Notes: a model not told the origin generated them from the letters alone. Positions 15,343 through 24,091 are shown, counted from the first letter of the stretch. The stretch is 64,000 nucleotides of DNA from Terribacillus sp. DMT04 (GCF_019056395.1 NZ_CP077639.1:1738001-1802000); one strand, 5' to 3'. Made by a program: numbers and translations.

Positions 15343-16812
15343 CTATCCTTTTATAATGGCTTGTGCCGTCATCTTTCCGCTCAATGTGACCATTGGTGTG
15401 CCGCCTCCTGGATGCGTTGATCCACCGGCAAACCATAAACCTTTAATATGCTTGTCTTTATTGCTGATCCGGAAAAATGCCTGCTCAAAGCTGTTTGAAC
15501 TCATCCCGTAAATAGCACCTCTGTATGCGCGAGTACGAACGGCTAAATCTTTCGGTGTTTGCACTTCCTCGTAGATAATTTCGTTTGACAGCGCGGTAAG
15601 CCCATTCGTTTCAAGCTGCTGGATGAGCTTTCTTTTGTACTGTTGTTTATCCTGTAATTGATTGATGCCTGTCAGGTACGGCGCATTGGCCAGCACAAAC
15701 AGATTACTCATACCGGTTGGTGCAAGATCTGGGTCATCTGCTCCTGAGAAACAAATATACAAAGCTGGATCCTTCACATATTGCTTGTCTTTAAAAATTG
15801 AAGAAAATTCCGCTTGGTAATCTTCTGGGAAGAATACATTATGATGCGCTAATTGACTGTATTGCTTTTTCACACCAAGAAGCATCGTAAAACCTGATAA
15901 AGAAGGCTCTAATTTCTTTAGTTTCGTATCTGAAACATGCGGCCGATCTGATGCATCCACAAGTCCGCTATATAAGCTGATTGCATCGCCATTGCCAATT
16001 AACGTATCACAGGGGTAATTACCTTTGGTTGTCGTCACGCCGGTTACAGCACCATGGTTAACCTGAATACTCGTCACATCTGTCTCTTTTTGAATGTGTA
16101 CGCCTAACTCAGCAGCAAGTTTTTCAAATGCTTCGACGAGTTGATAAGTGCCGCCTGTTATGCCATATACACCTTTTCCAGTTTCCAGAAAAGCGAGCAT
16201 CGCAAATATAGAAGGTGCCTGATAAGGAGAGGAACCAATATAAGTCGCATACCTGCCGAAAAGCCTCCGCGTATTCGGATGACGAAAGTAACGGCGCAGC
16301 AAAGACTGAAATGTTTGCAAAGGCCGGATGCGAGCGAAATCACACAGCAGTTGCGGCTGCAGCTTTTCTTCCCAAAGAAATAGCGGCTTTTCGAGAAATG
16401 CCTCTTCTGACATTTGGAACAGCCTTTTACTTTCCGCTAAGAAAGCTGGGTACGCTTTGGCGTCTGCTTTGCTGTAAGAAGCAATTTGCTCCTGCATCAC
16501 TTCCACGTCAGCTGTCAACTCCACAACCGACCCATCCGGAAAGAAATTCTTCCCGATTGGTGTAATCGGATAAAAATTAAGATAGTCACCGGCTTTACGC
16601 CCTGTATCTTGAAAAACTTGTTCAAATATATGTTTCATTGTAATCGTACTTGGACCTAAATCAAAATGAAACCCCGCCGCATTGACTTGCTGCAGTTTTC
16701 CACCGAGTGTTTTGTTTTTCTCCAGGAGTTGGACTTGCCAGCCTGCATACGCAAGATAAATGCTGGCAGTAAGGCCGCCCAATCCTCCTCCGATGATAAT
16801 AGCACGTCTCAT
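15343..16812 (-). CDS. crtP: CrtP-type 4,4'-diaponeurosporene oxygenase (CrtNb)
   Basis: 489-aa FAD-dependent carotenoid oxidase. The N-terminal dinucleotide fold reads IIIGGGLGGLTASIYLAYAG. Features that group it with staphylococcal CrtP rather than the desaturase CrtN are FDLGPSTITM, FFPDGSVVELT, YRGAIYGM and the C-terminal GGSTHPGGGTPMVTLSGK. CrtP oxidises the terminal methyl of a C30 carotene towards the aldehyde. The ATG at 16810-16812 overlaps the stop of the glycosyltransferase gene as ATGA and has AGGAG 9 bases upstream. The frame is open further upstream, inside the preceding gene, without support. The exact oxidation product is inferred. Confidence 0.85.
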   Translation of the reverse strand: MRRAIIIGGGLGGLTASIYLAYAGWQVQLLEKNKTLGGKLQQVNAAGFHFDLGPSTITMKHIFEQVFQDTGRKAGDYLNFYPITPIGKNFFPDGSVVELTADVEVMQEQIASYSKADAKAYPAFLAESKRLFQMSEEAFLEKPLFLWEEKLQPQLLCDFARIRPLQTFQSLLRRYFRHPNTRRLFGRYATYIGSSPYQAPSIFAMLAFLETGKGVYGITGGTYQLVEAFEKLAAELGVHIQKETDVTSIQVNHGAVTGVTTTKGNYPCDTLIGNGDAISLYSGLVDASDRPHVSDTKLKKLEPSLSGFTMLLGVKKQYSQLAHHNVFFPEDYQAEFSSIFKDKQYVKDPALYICFSGADDPDLAPTGMSNLFVLANAPYLTGINQLQDKQQYKRKLIQQLETNGLTALSNEIIYEEVQTPKDLAVRTRAYRGAIYGMSSNSFEQAFFRISNKDKHIKGLWFAGGSTHPGGGTPMVTLSGKMTAQAIIKG

Positions 16813-17930
16813 TGATAATATCTCCTGCCTTTCCATTCGTATCCTTCCCCTCGCCAATGAATACGTATGGCATCGAACGCGAGTAAGATGAAGAAGCTGC
16901 ATGCAAGCGGGTGAAGAAAACAGAGCCATCTCTGTATTCCTGCTTGAAAAGCAATATGATAGTTAATCAGTACTCCGAGTGCATAAGCAGCTGCAGCCAT
17001 TAACACTGTCTGCATATCACCATTCACGATACCAATAATTGCGGATACAACCGGGATTATATACAGCACACTATAAAGAAGACAAATAAATAACGTTAAG
17101 AAAATATTGTTGCCAGTTCCGGAAAAGATGTTTTTCCGAAATCCAAGCCAAACCTCAGCATTCTTTTCATACATCCGCATACTGGCAAATTGTTCCCCTC
17201 GAAGCAAGGCAACCGGGGATTTTGCTTGTTTCATCAAGCGCATCAAGGCCATGTCATCGACAATAGCAGATTTTATAGCGGCATGCCTTCCCGCATTTTG
17301 ATAGCTTTGCTTGTGAATACAAATAAAAGCACCATGAGCGGCTGCAAATTTAGGATCGTCACTTCTTTGCACTTGTTTGATTGGTAAATGGCATATCACT
17401 AAAAAAAGCATAAAAGGAACAAGCATTTTCTCCATAAACGTATGAACACGCTGTCTCGGAAAGGCTGAAACCATCTTAAATCTGCCATCCAAATAACGCT
17501 GCAGCCGCTGAAGTCCTTTCGCTTCCAGGGTCACATCTGCATCCAAAAATAAAAGCCACTCCCCCGTCGCGTTTTCGCCGAGCTGCTGGCAGGCATAATT
17601 CTTTCCTGTCCAGCCAGGAGGGAGCTCTTTTCCACAAAGCAGCGTTAAAGGCAATTTATGCGCATATTGACGAACAATCGTTGCGGTCTGATCATTAGAA
17701 TGGTCATCCAAGACCAGTATTTCTTTTATGTAAGCTTGCTGGTCAATCAAACTCTCCAGCAGCCGGCCAATGGTTGCTTCTTCATTTCGTGCAGGGATGA
17801 GCACACTCAATCGCTGCTTGCTTGGCGCTGGAACATGTTGAGATGCTTGTGGGAAAGTTCGACTATTATAGAGATTCCAGATCAGCTGCAGAAGGAGCAA
17901 GCATATGATTGAAATTAATAAAGCAAACAT
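16809..17930 (-). CDS. crtQ: family 2 glycosyltransferase, carotenoid (CrtQ-like)
   Basis: 373-aa membrane-attached GT-A enzyme. An N-terminal membrane anchor (about 1-20) is followed by the catalytic domain: LSVLIPARNEEATIGRLLESL, LVLDDHSNDQT, the metal-binding LLFLDADV, and RSDDPKFAAAHGAF. About three C-terminal hydrophobic segments follow (270-360). This architecture is that of CrtQ, which glucosylates the C30 carotenoic acid of staphyloxanthin-type pathways. The ATG at 17928-17930 has AGGAGGAGG upstream. It ends overlapping the crtP-like gene. Sugar and acceptor are inferred from the operon. Confidence 0.85.
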   Translation of the reverse strand: MFALLISIICLLLLQLIWNLYNSRTFPQASQHVPAPSKQRLSVLIPARNEEATIGRLLESLIDQQAYIKEILVLDDHSNDQTATIVRQYAHKLPLTLLCGKELPPGWTGKNYACQQLGENATGEWLLFLDADVTLEAKGLQRLQRYLDGRFKMVSAFPRQRVHTFMEKMLVPFMLFLVICHLPIKQVQRSDDPKFAAAHGAFICIHKQSYQNAGRHAAIKSAIVDDMALMRLMKQAKSPVALLRGEQFASMRMYEKNAEVWLGFRKNIFSGTGNNIFLTLFICLLYSVLYIIPVVSAIIGIVNGDMQTVLMAAAAYALGVLINYHIAFQAGIQRWLCFLHPLACSFFILLAFDAIRIHWRGEGYEWKGRRYYQ

Positions 17931-17943
17931 TGTCCTCCTCCTT

Positions 17944-18606
17944 TTAGCTGATTTGCGCTTGCGGATGTGTATTGGATCCGCCGATGATCGTCTGTTTTTG
18001 CATATCCGCTTGATCTTCCAGTATTTTGGATAAATACATACTAATGCTGTCTCTCGTCATATTTTGCCAGTCTTCTGTAATTGGCTCACCGAAATGGAGT
18101 GCTGCACTTGGTTTTTTCTTTTCCCCAAAATAATAATGAAGCGTCACAGGAACAACTGGGCAGTCCGATTGCTGCAGCAGATAGCCAATACCCGTTTGAA
18201 ACAGATAAGGGCGCTTGTCTTGATGCAGAATCTCACCTTGCGGAAACAGCCAGACATGATTGCCACTCTCAAGCAGCTGTCGCGCATAGTGCAGCGAGAT
18301 AAGGACATCACGTATTTTTTGTTTATCTACTGAAAAAGCGCCTAACTTCCGAAAAAAACGGTGCTCTTCCATCCCTTTCTGTGCCATCATCATATAATGA
18401 TTCCCTTTGAGAAGCCTTTCCGTAGCTTGGAAGACCAACAAGCCATCCCACCACGAACTATGATTCGCAATAAAAATGGCAGGTTTGACGGGTGACTGTA
18501 CAACTCCAGTCGCTTCTACGCGGTCAAAATGCCTAGGAAGTAAATAATATTTTTGATATGCAGCGAATAATTCAATGAACCAACGCTTTTTTTCTGCCTG
18601 AATCAA
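17944..18606 (-). CDS. PlsC-type lysophospholipid/carotenoid glycoside acyltransferase
   Basis: 220-aa acyltransferase with the PlsC motif NHSSWWDGL (NHxxxxD, around residue 48) and the second motif FPQGEILHQ (about residue 121), plus a VPVTLHYYFGEKKKP block. In C30 pathways of Bacillus and Planococcus a PlsC-type enzyme (aT) adds a fatty acid to the glycosylated carotenoid; staphylococcal CrtO is a different, shorter family. The start is TTG at 18604-18606 with GGGAGG 7 bases upstream, and the gene overlaps the preceding one by 35 bp. A role in ordinary phospholipid synthesis cannot be excluded, but its position inside the operon argues against it. Confidence 0.82.
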   Translation of the reverse strand: MIQAEKKRWFIELFAAYQKYYLLPRHFDRVEATGVVQSPVKPAIFIANHSSWWDGLLVFQATERLLKGNHYMMMAQKGMEEHRFFRKLGAFSVDKQKIRDVLISLHYARQLLESGNHVWLFPQGEILHQDKRPYLFQTGIGYLLQQSDCPVVPVTLHYYFGEKKKPSAALHFGEPITEDWQNMTRDSISMYLSKILEDQADMQKQTIIGGSNTHPQAQIS

Positions 18607-19303
18607 TTACTTTCCTCCCTTGCGTAATCAATACAAATACAATGGCAAGCCCAGCCACGATGACAAACCCTTTCTTCAGAGCAAGCAATCCGAAAAATAA
18701 AAACATAAGCTGAAGCAGGCGAAATGACGCATGATTTGCAGCCTTATCTTTTTGTAAAGGAAGCAAAAGAGACAATACTGCCGCCAGTATGAACCATGTT
18801 ATAAAATTGGTTGCCGGAATTCCATAATAAAATCCGCCTTCATTCCACTGCCAGAAATCCCATGCTAGTGCAACCGGGTCCAGTATTAAATCAATGAGCA
18901 CTACCCATGTGCCAGTCTCTAAAGCCCGAAGCCATTTATTTTTCTGTGTGCTGATCATCGTGCTGTTCACAATGAATCCTACCCAAGCTATGGCAATCGT
19001 AAATGGCACATTCAGAATAGGGAGCCCCAGCATGGGCGTATACCTATACTCACCAAAAGGAAATCCGCTATAAACACTTAATGCTTCGATTAACAACGTC
19101 GTTACACCTATTGAACCTAGAATGAAAAGTGACTTGCTTATGGCAGTCTTCTGGAAAAAATAAGGATACCCTTCTGCTAACACTGCCGCCGCATATAAAA
19201 TCATAAAAATACTATTTGCAAAATATAACCATTCTGGAAGTTCCCAGAACAAAAGCAATAAGAGACCGATCAGCAGCCAAATAGTAAAAATGCGATAAAT
19301 CAC
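18572..19303 (-). CDS. cruF: CruF-like carotenoid hydratase family membrane protein (DUF422)
   Basis: 243-aa polytopic membrane protein with about seven hydrophobic segments and the DUF422/CruF marks VLAEGYPYF, IEALSVYSGFPFGEYRYT, VPFTIAIAWVGFI and VLIDLILDPVALAWDFWQWNEGG. CruF enzymes add water across a carotenoid end double bond. In Planococcus-type C30 clusters a cruF gene supplies the hydroxyl group later glycosylated. The start is GTG at 19301-19303, overlapping the crtM stop as GTGA without a good ribosome binding site, so translation is probably coupled. The assignment rests on family resemblance and cluster context. Confidence 0.8.
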   Translation of the reverse strand: MIYRIFTIWLLIGLLLLLFWELPEWLYFANSIFMILYAAAVLAEGYPYFFQKTAISKSLFILGSIGVTTLLIEALSVYSGFPFGEYRYTPMLGLPILNVPFTIAIAWVGFIVNSTMISTQKNKWLRALETGTWVVLIDLILDPVALAWDFWQWNEGGFYYGIPATNFITWFILAAVLSLLLPLQKDKAANHASFRLLQLMFLFFGLLALKKGFVIVAGLAIVFVLITQGRKVIDSGRKKALVH

Positions 19304-20163
19304 GTAATAGATTCTCGTTTTCGGCGGGATCTTTGTTTTCTGGCAGCTTGATAGAGTGCCAGTTTTCGTACTTGCGGCACATATGCTCGATTGTGAAATA
19401 CGTCGTAGTCGTTTTCTTTAATAACATCCATAATGGCCGCATAATAGCTGCTAGCAAGCGTAATGGCAAAGGCGCTGTCTTCTGGATACGTATCAAGACC
19501 AGCTAAACCTTCCGCAAACCATCCTTGCGCAATTGTCATCATATTATCTACCATTTGGCGGAATTCTGAAGATATCTCTTTGCTATGAAGCGCTTCTTCC
19601 GTATAATCAAATGCCGTCATGATAGTGAGCGGTAAATACCGGCGTCCTCGTTCTAAATCCTCTCCGACATCACGTAATATATTGACGATTTGCATTGCTT
19701 TTCCAAGCTGTATGCCAGCTTGTACAATCTGTTCGTTCGGATAATCATGCAGTACCGGCAGAAGCATCTCCCCCACCGATCCCGCGACATGATAACAATA
19801 ATCTTCCAGCTGGTCGAATGTCAGATAGATGGTATTTGCTTCGTCCATTCGCTGGCCTTTCATTTGAGTAAGGAAAGGCGCAGGTTGCAGATTGGGAAAA
19901 GTATCGAAAAGCCAACGCAAAGATGGCCAAATAAAATGCCCATCTGCTTGTTCAAGATTGCGAAAATGTGCTTCCAGTTCATCTAAGGTATACACACTGT
20001 TTTCTGGTTCATCCATGCTGTCATCAATCATTCGGCAAAATGTATAGATGACAAATACAGCCTCCCGACGCGGAGAAGGAAGTCCGCTGAATGCTTGGTA
20101 AAAGCTTGTGGAGTGCTGCTTCATCGCTTTTTCACATGCTTTCGCGTATGGTTTTTTGAGCAT
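19300..20163 (-). CDS. crtM: dehydrosqualene synthase CrtM
   Basis: 287-aa trans-isoprenyl synthase joining two farnesyl diphosphates to 4,4'-diapophytoene (dehydrosqualene), the first committed C30 carotenoid step. The two Asp-rich motifs are intact: DDSMDE at 47-52 and NILRDVGEDLERGR at 161-174; SFYQAFSGLP and RRYLPL also fit. The ATG at 20161-20163 is chosen because AGGTGG lies 6 bases upstream; a GTG at 20176 extends the frame by five residues without a site. It overlaps crtN by 32 bp. Confidence 0.93.
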   Translation of the reverse strand: MLKKPYAKACEKAMKQHSTSFYQAFSGLPSPRREAVFVIYTFCRMIDDSMDEPENSVYTLDELEAHFRNLEQADGHFIWPSLRWLFDTFPNLQPAPFLTQMKGQRMDEANTIYLTFDQLEDYCYHVAGSVGEMLLPVLHDYPNEQIVQAGIQLGKAMQIVNILRDVGEDLERGRRYLPLTIMTAFDYTEEALHSKEISSEFRQMVDNMMTIAQGWFAEGLAGLDTYPEDSAFAITLASSYYAAIMDVIKENDYDVFHNRAYVPQVRKLALYQAARKQRSRRKRESIT

Positions 20164-21610
20164 AATAGTCCACCTCACTCATGATTAATTCACTCAGATT
20201 TTTAGCTCCTTGCATGACAATTGGCACGCCTCCGCCCGGATGGACAGAAGCGCCCACAGCATACAGTCCTTTTATTGGAAAAGGTTTATTTTGCGGACGG
20301 AAACCGCCGGATTGGAACAAACTCGGAGCAATTCCGAAACTTCCGCCTTGGTAAAGTCCAGCATGCTGTGCATCTGCTGGTGTGCGCACCTTCAGCCATT
20401 CAATTGATTCTTTTAATCCTGGCAAAAGCAAGCGCTCTGCTTTGTCTAGGACACGTTCTGCCAGTAAGTCTTTTTGCTGCTCCCAGTCAATCTTATTGCC
20501 AGAAGGAACGGGAACCAGAAAATAAAGAGCAGATTCTCCCGCAGGTGCTGCTGCGGCATCAATGGATCCTGGATGAAAAACGTAAAAAGACGGATCTTCC
20601 GGAACAGTTTGCGACTCAAAAACAGCTCGCATATTCTTTTCAAACTGCTCTGGCAGCACAAATTGATGCGTGTTTAAGTTGTCCCATTTCCGGTTTGCTC
20701 GGATATAAATGAGCAGACAGCCGCTCGAAGCCTCGGGCTGTTTTCTGGCAGGTTTCTTTTGATCAAGCAAATCATGTATCGCTGGAAAATCGCCATTGAA
20801 TACAACACTGTCATAAGCTTCAAACGAACCATTCACGTTAATTCCAGTCACTTGCTTTGCTGATTTGTGTATCCGATCTACTTTGGAATTGCAGTGAATT
20901 TCAATTCCTCTTTCTTTGCAGTAAGACACTAATGTGTTCACAAATCCTGCATATCCGCCTTTCACATACCAAATGCCATGAATATGCTCACTATACGAAA
21001 TCAGTCCGTAAATCGCCGGTGTAGCATAGGGAGAACCTCCAATGTATAACGATTGAAGCGCGTAAGCATGCTGCAGTTTTGGATCGGTAAAGTATTTGCC
21101 GATATAAGCATGCACATCGCGATACGCTTTAGACTTATAAAGAAAATGTAAGTTAGCAGGTGTAAAAAAACGGCGTTTGTTGGAAAAATCCTGTTCCAGA
21201 AACTGTTTAACTCCGATACGGTATACTTCTTCCATATCCGAAATGAATTGATCATAATGCGGAAGCTCACTTGGGAACTTATGCGACAGTTCCTCCCGCT
21301 GACGAGCAGGATCTGAATACTTTGTATAACTCGTCCCATCCGCAAAATGAATGTCATATAACGGATCGCATTGGACGATATCGAGCGCCTCGGCTGGAAT
21401 CTCACATGCTCTTAGTACATTACGAATCATATCCGGCAGCAGCACAATTGTCGGCCCTTGGTCTATCTGAAACACACCATCTGTTTCGTATTGCATTCTG
21501 CCGCCCGGCTGCTCATGCTGTTCATAAATGGTTACCGCATGCCCCTGCCTTTCTAAAAGCAGTGCCGTCGTCAGACCGCCAATACCCGCACCAATTATGG
21601 CAATCTTCAC
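20132..21610 (-). CDS. crtN: dehydrosqualene desaturase CrtN
   Basis: 492-aa FAD-dependent desaturase converting diapophytoene to yellow 4,4'-diaponeurosporene or further. The N-terminal fold IAIIGAGIGGLTTALLLERQG and the CrtN-specific IDQGPTIVLLPDMI resemble staphylococcal CrtN. The C-terminal GASVHPGGGVPIVMQGAKN block is the carotenoid desaturase signature. The start is GTG at 21608-21610 with AAGGTG 5-6 bases upstream, overlapping the upstream paralogue's stop as GTGA. Adjacency to crtM supports the assignment. Which of the two remaining paralogues shares desaturation cannot be settled by reading. Confidence 0.87.
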   Translation of the reverse strand: MKIAIIGAGIGGLTTALLLERQGHAVTIYEQHEQPGGRMQYETDGVFQIDQGPTIVLLPDMIRNVLRACEIPAEALDIVQCDPLYDIHFADGTSYTKYSDPARQREELSHKFPSELPHYDQFISDMEEVYRIGVKQFLEQDFSNKRRFFTPANLHFLYKSKAYRDVHAYIGKYFTDPKLQHAYALQSLYIGGSPYATPAIYGLISYSEHIHGIWYVKGGYAGFVNTLVSYCKERGIEIHCNSKVDRIHKSAKQVTGINVNGSFEAYDSVVFNGDFPAIHDLLDQKKPARKQPEASSGCLLIYIRANRKWDNLNTHQFVLPEQFEKNMRAVFESQTVPEDPSFYVFHPGSIDAAAAPAGESALYFLVPVPSGNKIDWEQQKDLLAERVLDKAERLLLPGLKESIEWLKVRTPADAQHAGLYQGGSFGIAPSLFQSGGFRPQNKPFPIKGLYAVGASVHPGGGVPIVMQGAKNLSELIMSEVDYYAQKTIRESM

Positions 21611-23130
21611 GTTGTCACCTTCTCTTTTGTCGCTTTAAACGTGTGCGATGCTTTTTTTTCGTAATAGTCGTTCACCAAATCAGCACTGATTTTGGCTGAT
21701 TGAAAAATGGTTGGCAGCCCGCTGCCAGGATGAGTGCCGCCCCCGACAAGATAACAATGTGATAGTTCCTTCACTTGATTATGCGGGCGATTATACATCA
21801 TCTGATCCAGTGAATGCGCCAGATTGAACACAGCTCCTTGATGGATATTCATCGCTTCCCAATCTGCAGGAGTGATACAATACTCTGCTTCTATCAACGC
21901 TTCTGCGTTTTCGACATTGGCTTCCCGTTCCAGTATCCTTAGCATTTTTTCACGCATTCGAGGTGCTGCTTCTTGCCAATCTATATCCGAATCGGTGTTC
22001 GGCACAGGCATAAGCATGTAAACTGCTGATTTTCCTGCAGGAGCCGTCGTTGGATCCAGTTTTGTCGGATAATGGATATACACAGACGGGTCTTCTGAAA
22101 GGACTAGCTGTTCTGTCATTTCCTCTACATTCTTTTTGTAATCATCTGCAAATACAACCGTATGGTGTGCCAAATCTACTTCCTGTTTCAAGCCTAGATA
22201 AAGCATCATCGTAGAGCAGGAGTATTTTTTATTGGTAATTTTTTTCTGGAACTTATTTGACCATTTCTTCTCGAACAAATGCTGCACACTATAGCTGTAA
22301 TCTGCGTTGATGACAACATCATCGGCATAAATTTCTGATCCATCTTCTAAACGTATGCCCTTTGCCTGCTTTCCATCTGTCACTACTTGTGCAACGGGAG
22401 CATCAGTATGAACAATTCCGCCGTATTCTTCAATAACCTGGCGCATTGCTTCACACACACGATTAACCCCGCCTATTGGGTGATACAGACCAAATTGATG
22501 CTCCAGATAAGAAAGGATTGTAAAAGTACCTGGACATTTCCAAGGCGACATACCCAGGTATTTAGCTTGGAAGGTAAAAGCATATTTCAAGCGTTCATCA
22601 TGAAAATAAGTGGACAGCTTGCTGTAAACCGATTGAAACATATCCAGTTTCGGCAGCGCATGCAGGACATCTTTGCTTAAGTATGTTCTTCTATGTAGAA
22701 AGGGACGTCGCAGCAGTTTTTCAATCCGATTAAATTTCTCTCCTTCTTTATCCATAAATCGAATAAACCCTTCACTTTCACCTGGAAAGACGCGCTCAAT
22801 CTCTTCCAGCATCTCCTTCCTATTGACTCTAGGGGTAAATGTTGTATCACCAAAGCGAAGTGTATATAAAGGATCCAGTCTTTGCAGCTGAACATAATCA
22901 CGCAAATTTCGTCCCGCTTCCTCAAACATTTCTTCCAAAAGCTTGGGCATCATAAAAAATGTTGCGCCTAAATCAAACTGAAAGTCTCCCAGTTTTAAAC
23001 GTGAAGTTCGCCCGCCAATTACACTGTTTTTTTCATATATTTCTACGTTGTATCCTTTTGACGCTAACAGCATTCCTGCTGTCAAGCCTCCAGGACCAGC
23101 TCCGATTACTACGACTTTTTTCTTATGCAA
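21607..23130 (-). CDS. third CrtN-family carotenoid desaturase/oxidase
   Basis: 507-aa FAD-dependent amine-oxidase-fold enzyme: VVVIGAGPGGLTAGMLLASKG at the N-terminus, FDLGATFFMMPKLLEEMF, and GGGTHPGSGLPTIFQSAKI at the C-terminus. It is the first gene of the operon and differs in its active-site neighbourhood from both other paralogues, for instance GATFFMM in place of GPTIVLL. C30 clusters with three such genes usually label them crtNa, crtNb and crtNc; this may be the main desaturase or a CrtNc-type oxidase acting on the aldehyde. The start is TTG at 23128-23130 with GGAGG 7 bases upstream. Confidence 0.82.
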   Translation of the reverse strand: MHKKKVVVIGAGPGGLTAGMLLASKGYNVEIYEKNSVIGGRTSRLKLGDFQFDLGATFFMMPKLLEEMFEEAGRNLRDYVQLQRLDPLYTLRFGDTTFTPRVNRKEMLEEIERVFPGESEGFIRFMDKEGEKFNRIEKLLRRPFLHRRTYLSKDVLHALPKLDMFQSVYSKLSTYFHDERLKYAFTFQAKYLGMSPWKCPGTFTILSYLEHQFGLYHPIGGVNRVCEAMRQVIEEYGGIVHTDAPVAQVVTDGKQAKGIRLEDGSEIYADDVVINADYSYSVQHLFEKKWSNKFQKKITNKKYSCSTMMLYLGLKQEVDLAHHTVVFADDYKKNVEEMTEQLVLSEDPSVYIHYPTKLDPTTAPAGKSAVYMLMPVPNTDSDIDWQEAAPRMREKMLRILEREANVENAEALIEAEYCITPADWEAMNIHQGAVFNLAHSLDQMMYNRPHNQVKELSHCYLVGGGTHPGSGLPTIFQSAKISADLVNDYYEKKASHTFKATKEKVTT

Positions 23131-23159
23131 CGGACAACCTCCATTCTAATTAGTACTGT

Positions 23160-23185
23160 ATACCCGGTTGTAGAAAGAATTAACC
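23160..23185 (-). promoter_or_regulatory. SigB-like promoter of the carotenoid operon
   Basis: On the minus strand GGTTAA (23180-23185) and GGGTAT (23160-23165) are 14 bp apart, against a SigB consensus of GTTTAA-N12 to N15-GGGTAT. The -10 is perfect and the -35 matches five of six. It ends 29 bases before the first start codon. No SigA-type pair with acceptable spacing was found here. The staphylococcal crt operon is known to be SigB-dependent. Confidence 0.65.
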
Positions 23186-23210
23186 TATCAAACGATAAAT
23201 TAATTTTAAA

Positions 23211-23241
23211 AAAATCAAAGTGCCGTACGCACTTTGATTTT
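23211..23241. terminator. bidirectional terminator between cdd and the carotenoid operon
   Basis: Perfect 13-bp stem AAAATCAAAGTGC/GCACTTTGATTTT around CGTAC. It closes the cdd transcript 12 bases after its stop and insulates the carotenoid promoter that follows. Confidence 0.9.
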
Positions 23242-23253
23242 ATATGGTCATCC

Positions 23254-23670
23254 TTATTTAGCTGCTTCTTCATCAGAGAACAAATCGTCCGGCTGAAAAG
23301 AAAATGGAAGCAATTCTTCCATAGTAATGCTTTTACTGTTTCCATGCATATTGGAGATATGGATTACCGCTTCAGGCGTGAAGAACTCCGCCATTACTTG
23401 ACGGCAGGAACCGCAAGGCGGCACCGGACGCTCGGTATTTGCGACAACAGCAATCTCTGCAAATTCCTTTTCACCATTCGCAATTGCCTGAAATATTGCT
23501 GTTCGTTCTGCACAGCATGTAACAGGATAAGCTGCATTTTCGATATTGCAGCCTTGGTAAACGTTTCCGGATTTTGTCAAAACCACAGCTCCGACACCGA
23601 ATTTCGAATATGGAATATAAGCTCGCTCTCTTGCTTGTTTTGCCAAGCTAATCAATTCATCTTTTGTCAT
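23254..23670 (-). CDS. cdd: cytidine deaminase
   Basis: Deaminates cytidine and deoxycytidine to uridines in pyrimidine salvage. The 138-aa protein has the zinc-site motifs CAERTAIFQAI (catalytic Glu) and PCGSCRQV (two Cys ligands), with YSKFGVGAVV near the N-terminus, typical of the small homotetrameric class. The ATG follows the yppE stop by one base, so the two are co-transcribed. In most Bacilli cdd lies near era/recO, so its place in the yppE neighbourhood is unusual. Confidence 0.95.
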   Translation of the reverse strand: MTKDELISLAKQARERAYIPYSKFGVGAVVLTKSGNVYQGCNIENAAYPVTCCAERTAIFQAIANGEKEFAEIAVVANTERPVPPCGSCRQVMAEFFTPEAVIHISNMHGNSKSITMEELLPFSFQPDDLFSDEEAAK

Positions 23671-23671
23671 C

Positions 23672-24046
23672 TTACTCTTCCTCTCCTTCTAACCGTTCCA
23701 AATCTTCATTAAGCAGTTGGATGACGTAACCGATTGAATGATGGTAATCCATATATCGTTCCGATCGGATGTCTATGTAATAGCTGTGCAAAATGATTAG
23801 ATGGATATTCTCTTCTGTCGACTGGATTTGCTGCGGGTGCACATTCACTTCCCGCTGCTGTACAAACGCAGCAGCAGCTTCGTTCCACTGCTGAAGCAAA
23901 TCATACATCGGCTTTGTCTCCCGCTTTACCAGCTCAAAGAATTCTTTATCTTTTTTATCTGATGGCGGCTCATGCGTCAAAAACCGCTCTTTAAGAACCG
24001 CCATCTGCTCTGATAGCTGGTTATTGTAGGCGCGTAATGTTGTCAA
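23672..24046 (-). CDS. yppE: YppE family protein (DUF1798)
   Basis: Small helical-bundle protein of unknown function, recognised as YppE/DUF1798 from ETKPMYDLLQQWNEAA and NIHLIILHSYYIDIRSERYMDYHHSIGYVIQLL. The TTG at 24044-24046 (start TTLRAYNNQL) is preferred because GAAGGG stands 6 bases before it. The ATG at 24065-24067 has no ribosome binding site and lies only a dozen bases from a TATAAT sequence at 24079-24084. About 124 aa results. It heads a two-gene unit with cdd. Confidence 0.82.
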   Translation of the reverse strand: MTTLRAYNNQLSEQMAVLKERFLTHEPPSDKKDKEFFELVKRETKPMYDLLQQWNEAAAAFVQQREVNVHPQQIQSTEENIHLIILHSYYIDIRSERYMDYHHSIGYVIQLLNEDLERLEGEEE

Positions 24047-24091
24047 TAATATCCCTTCTCTGCTCATCGTGTTGTTCTATTATACAAGCTC

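Noticed and set aside
14275-23185. Carotenoid cluster as a recent mobile-element import
   Set aside because: No transposase, integrase, tRNA or direct repeats flank it, and base use does not look different from its neighbours by eye.
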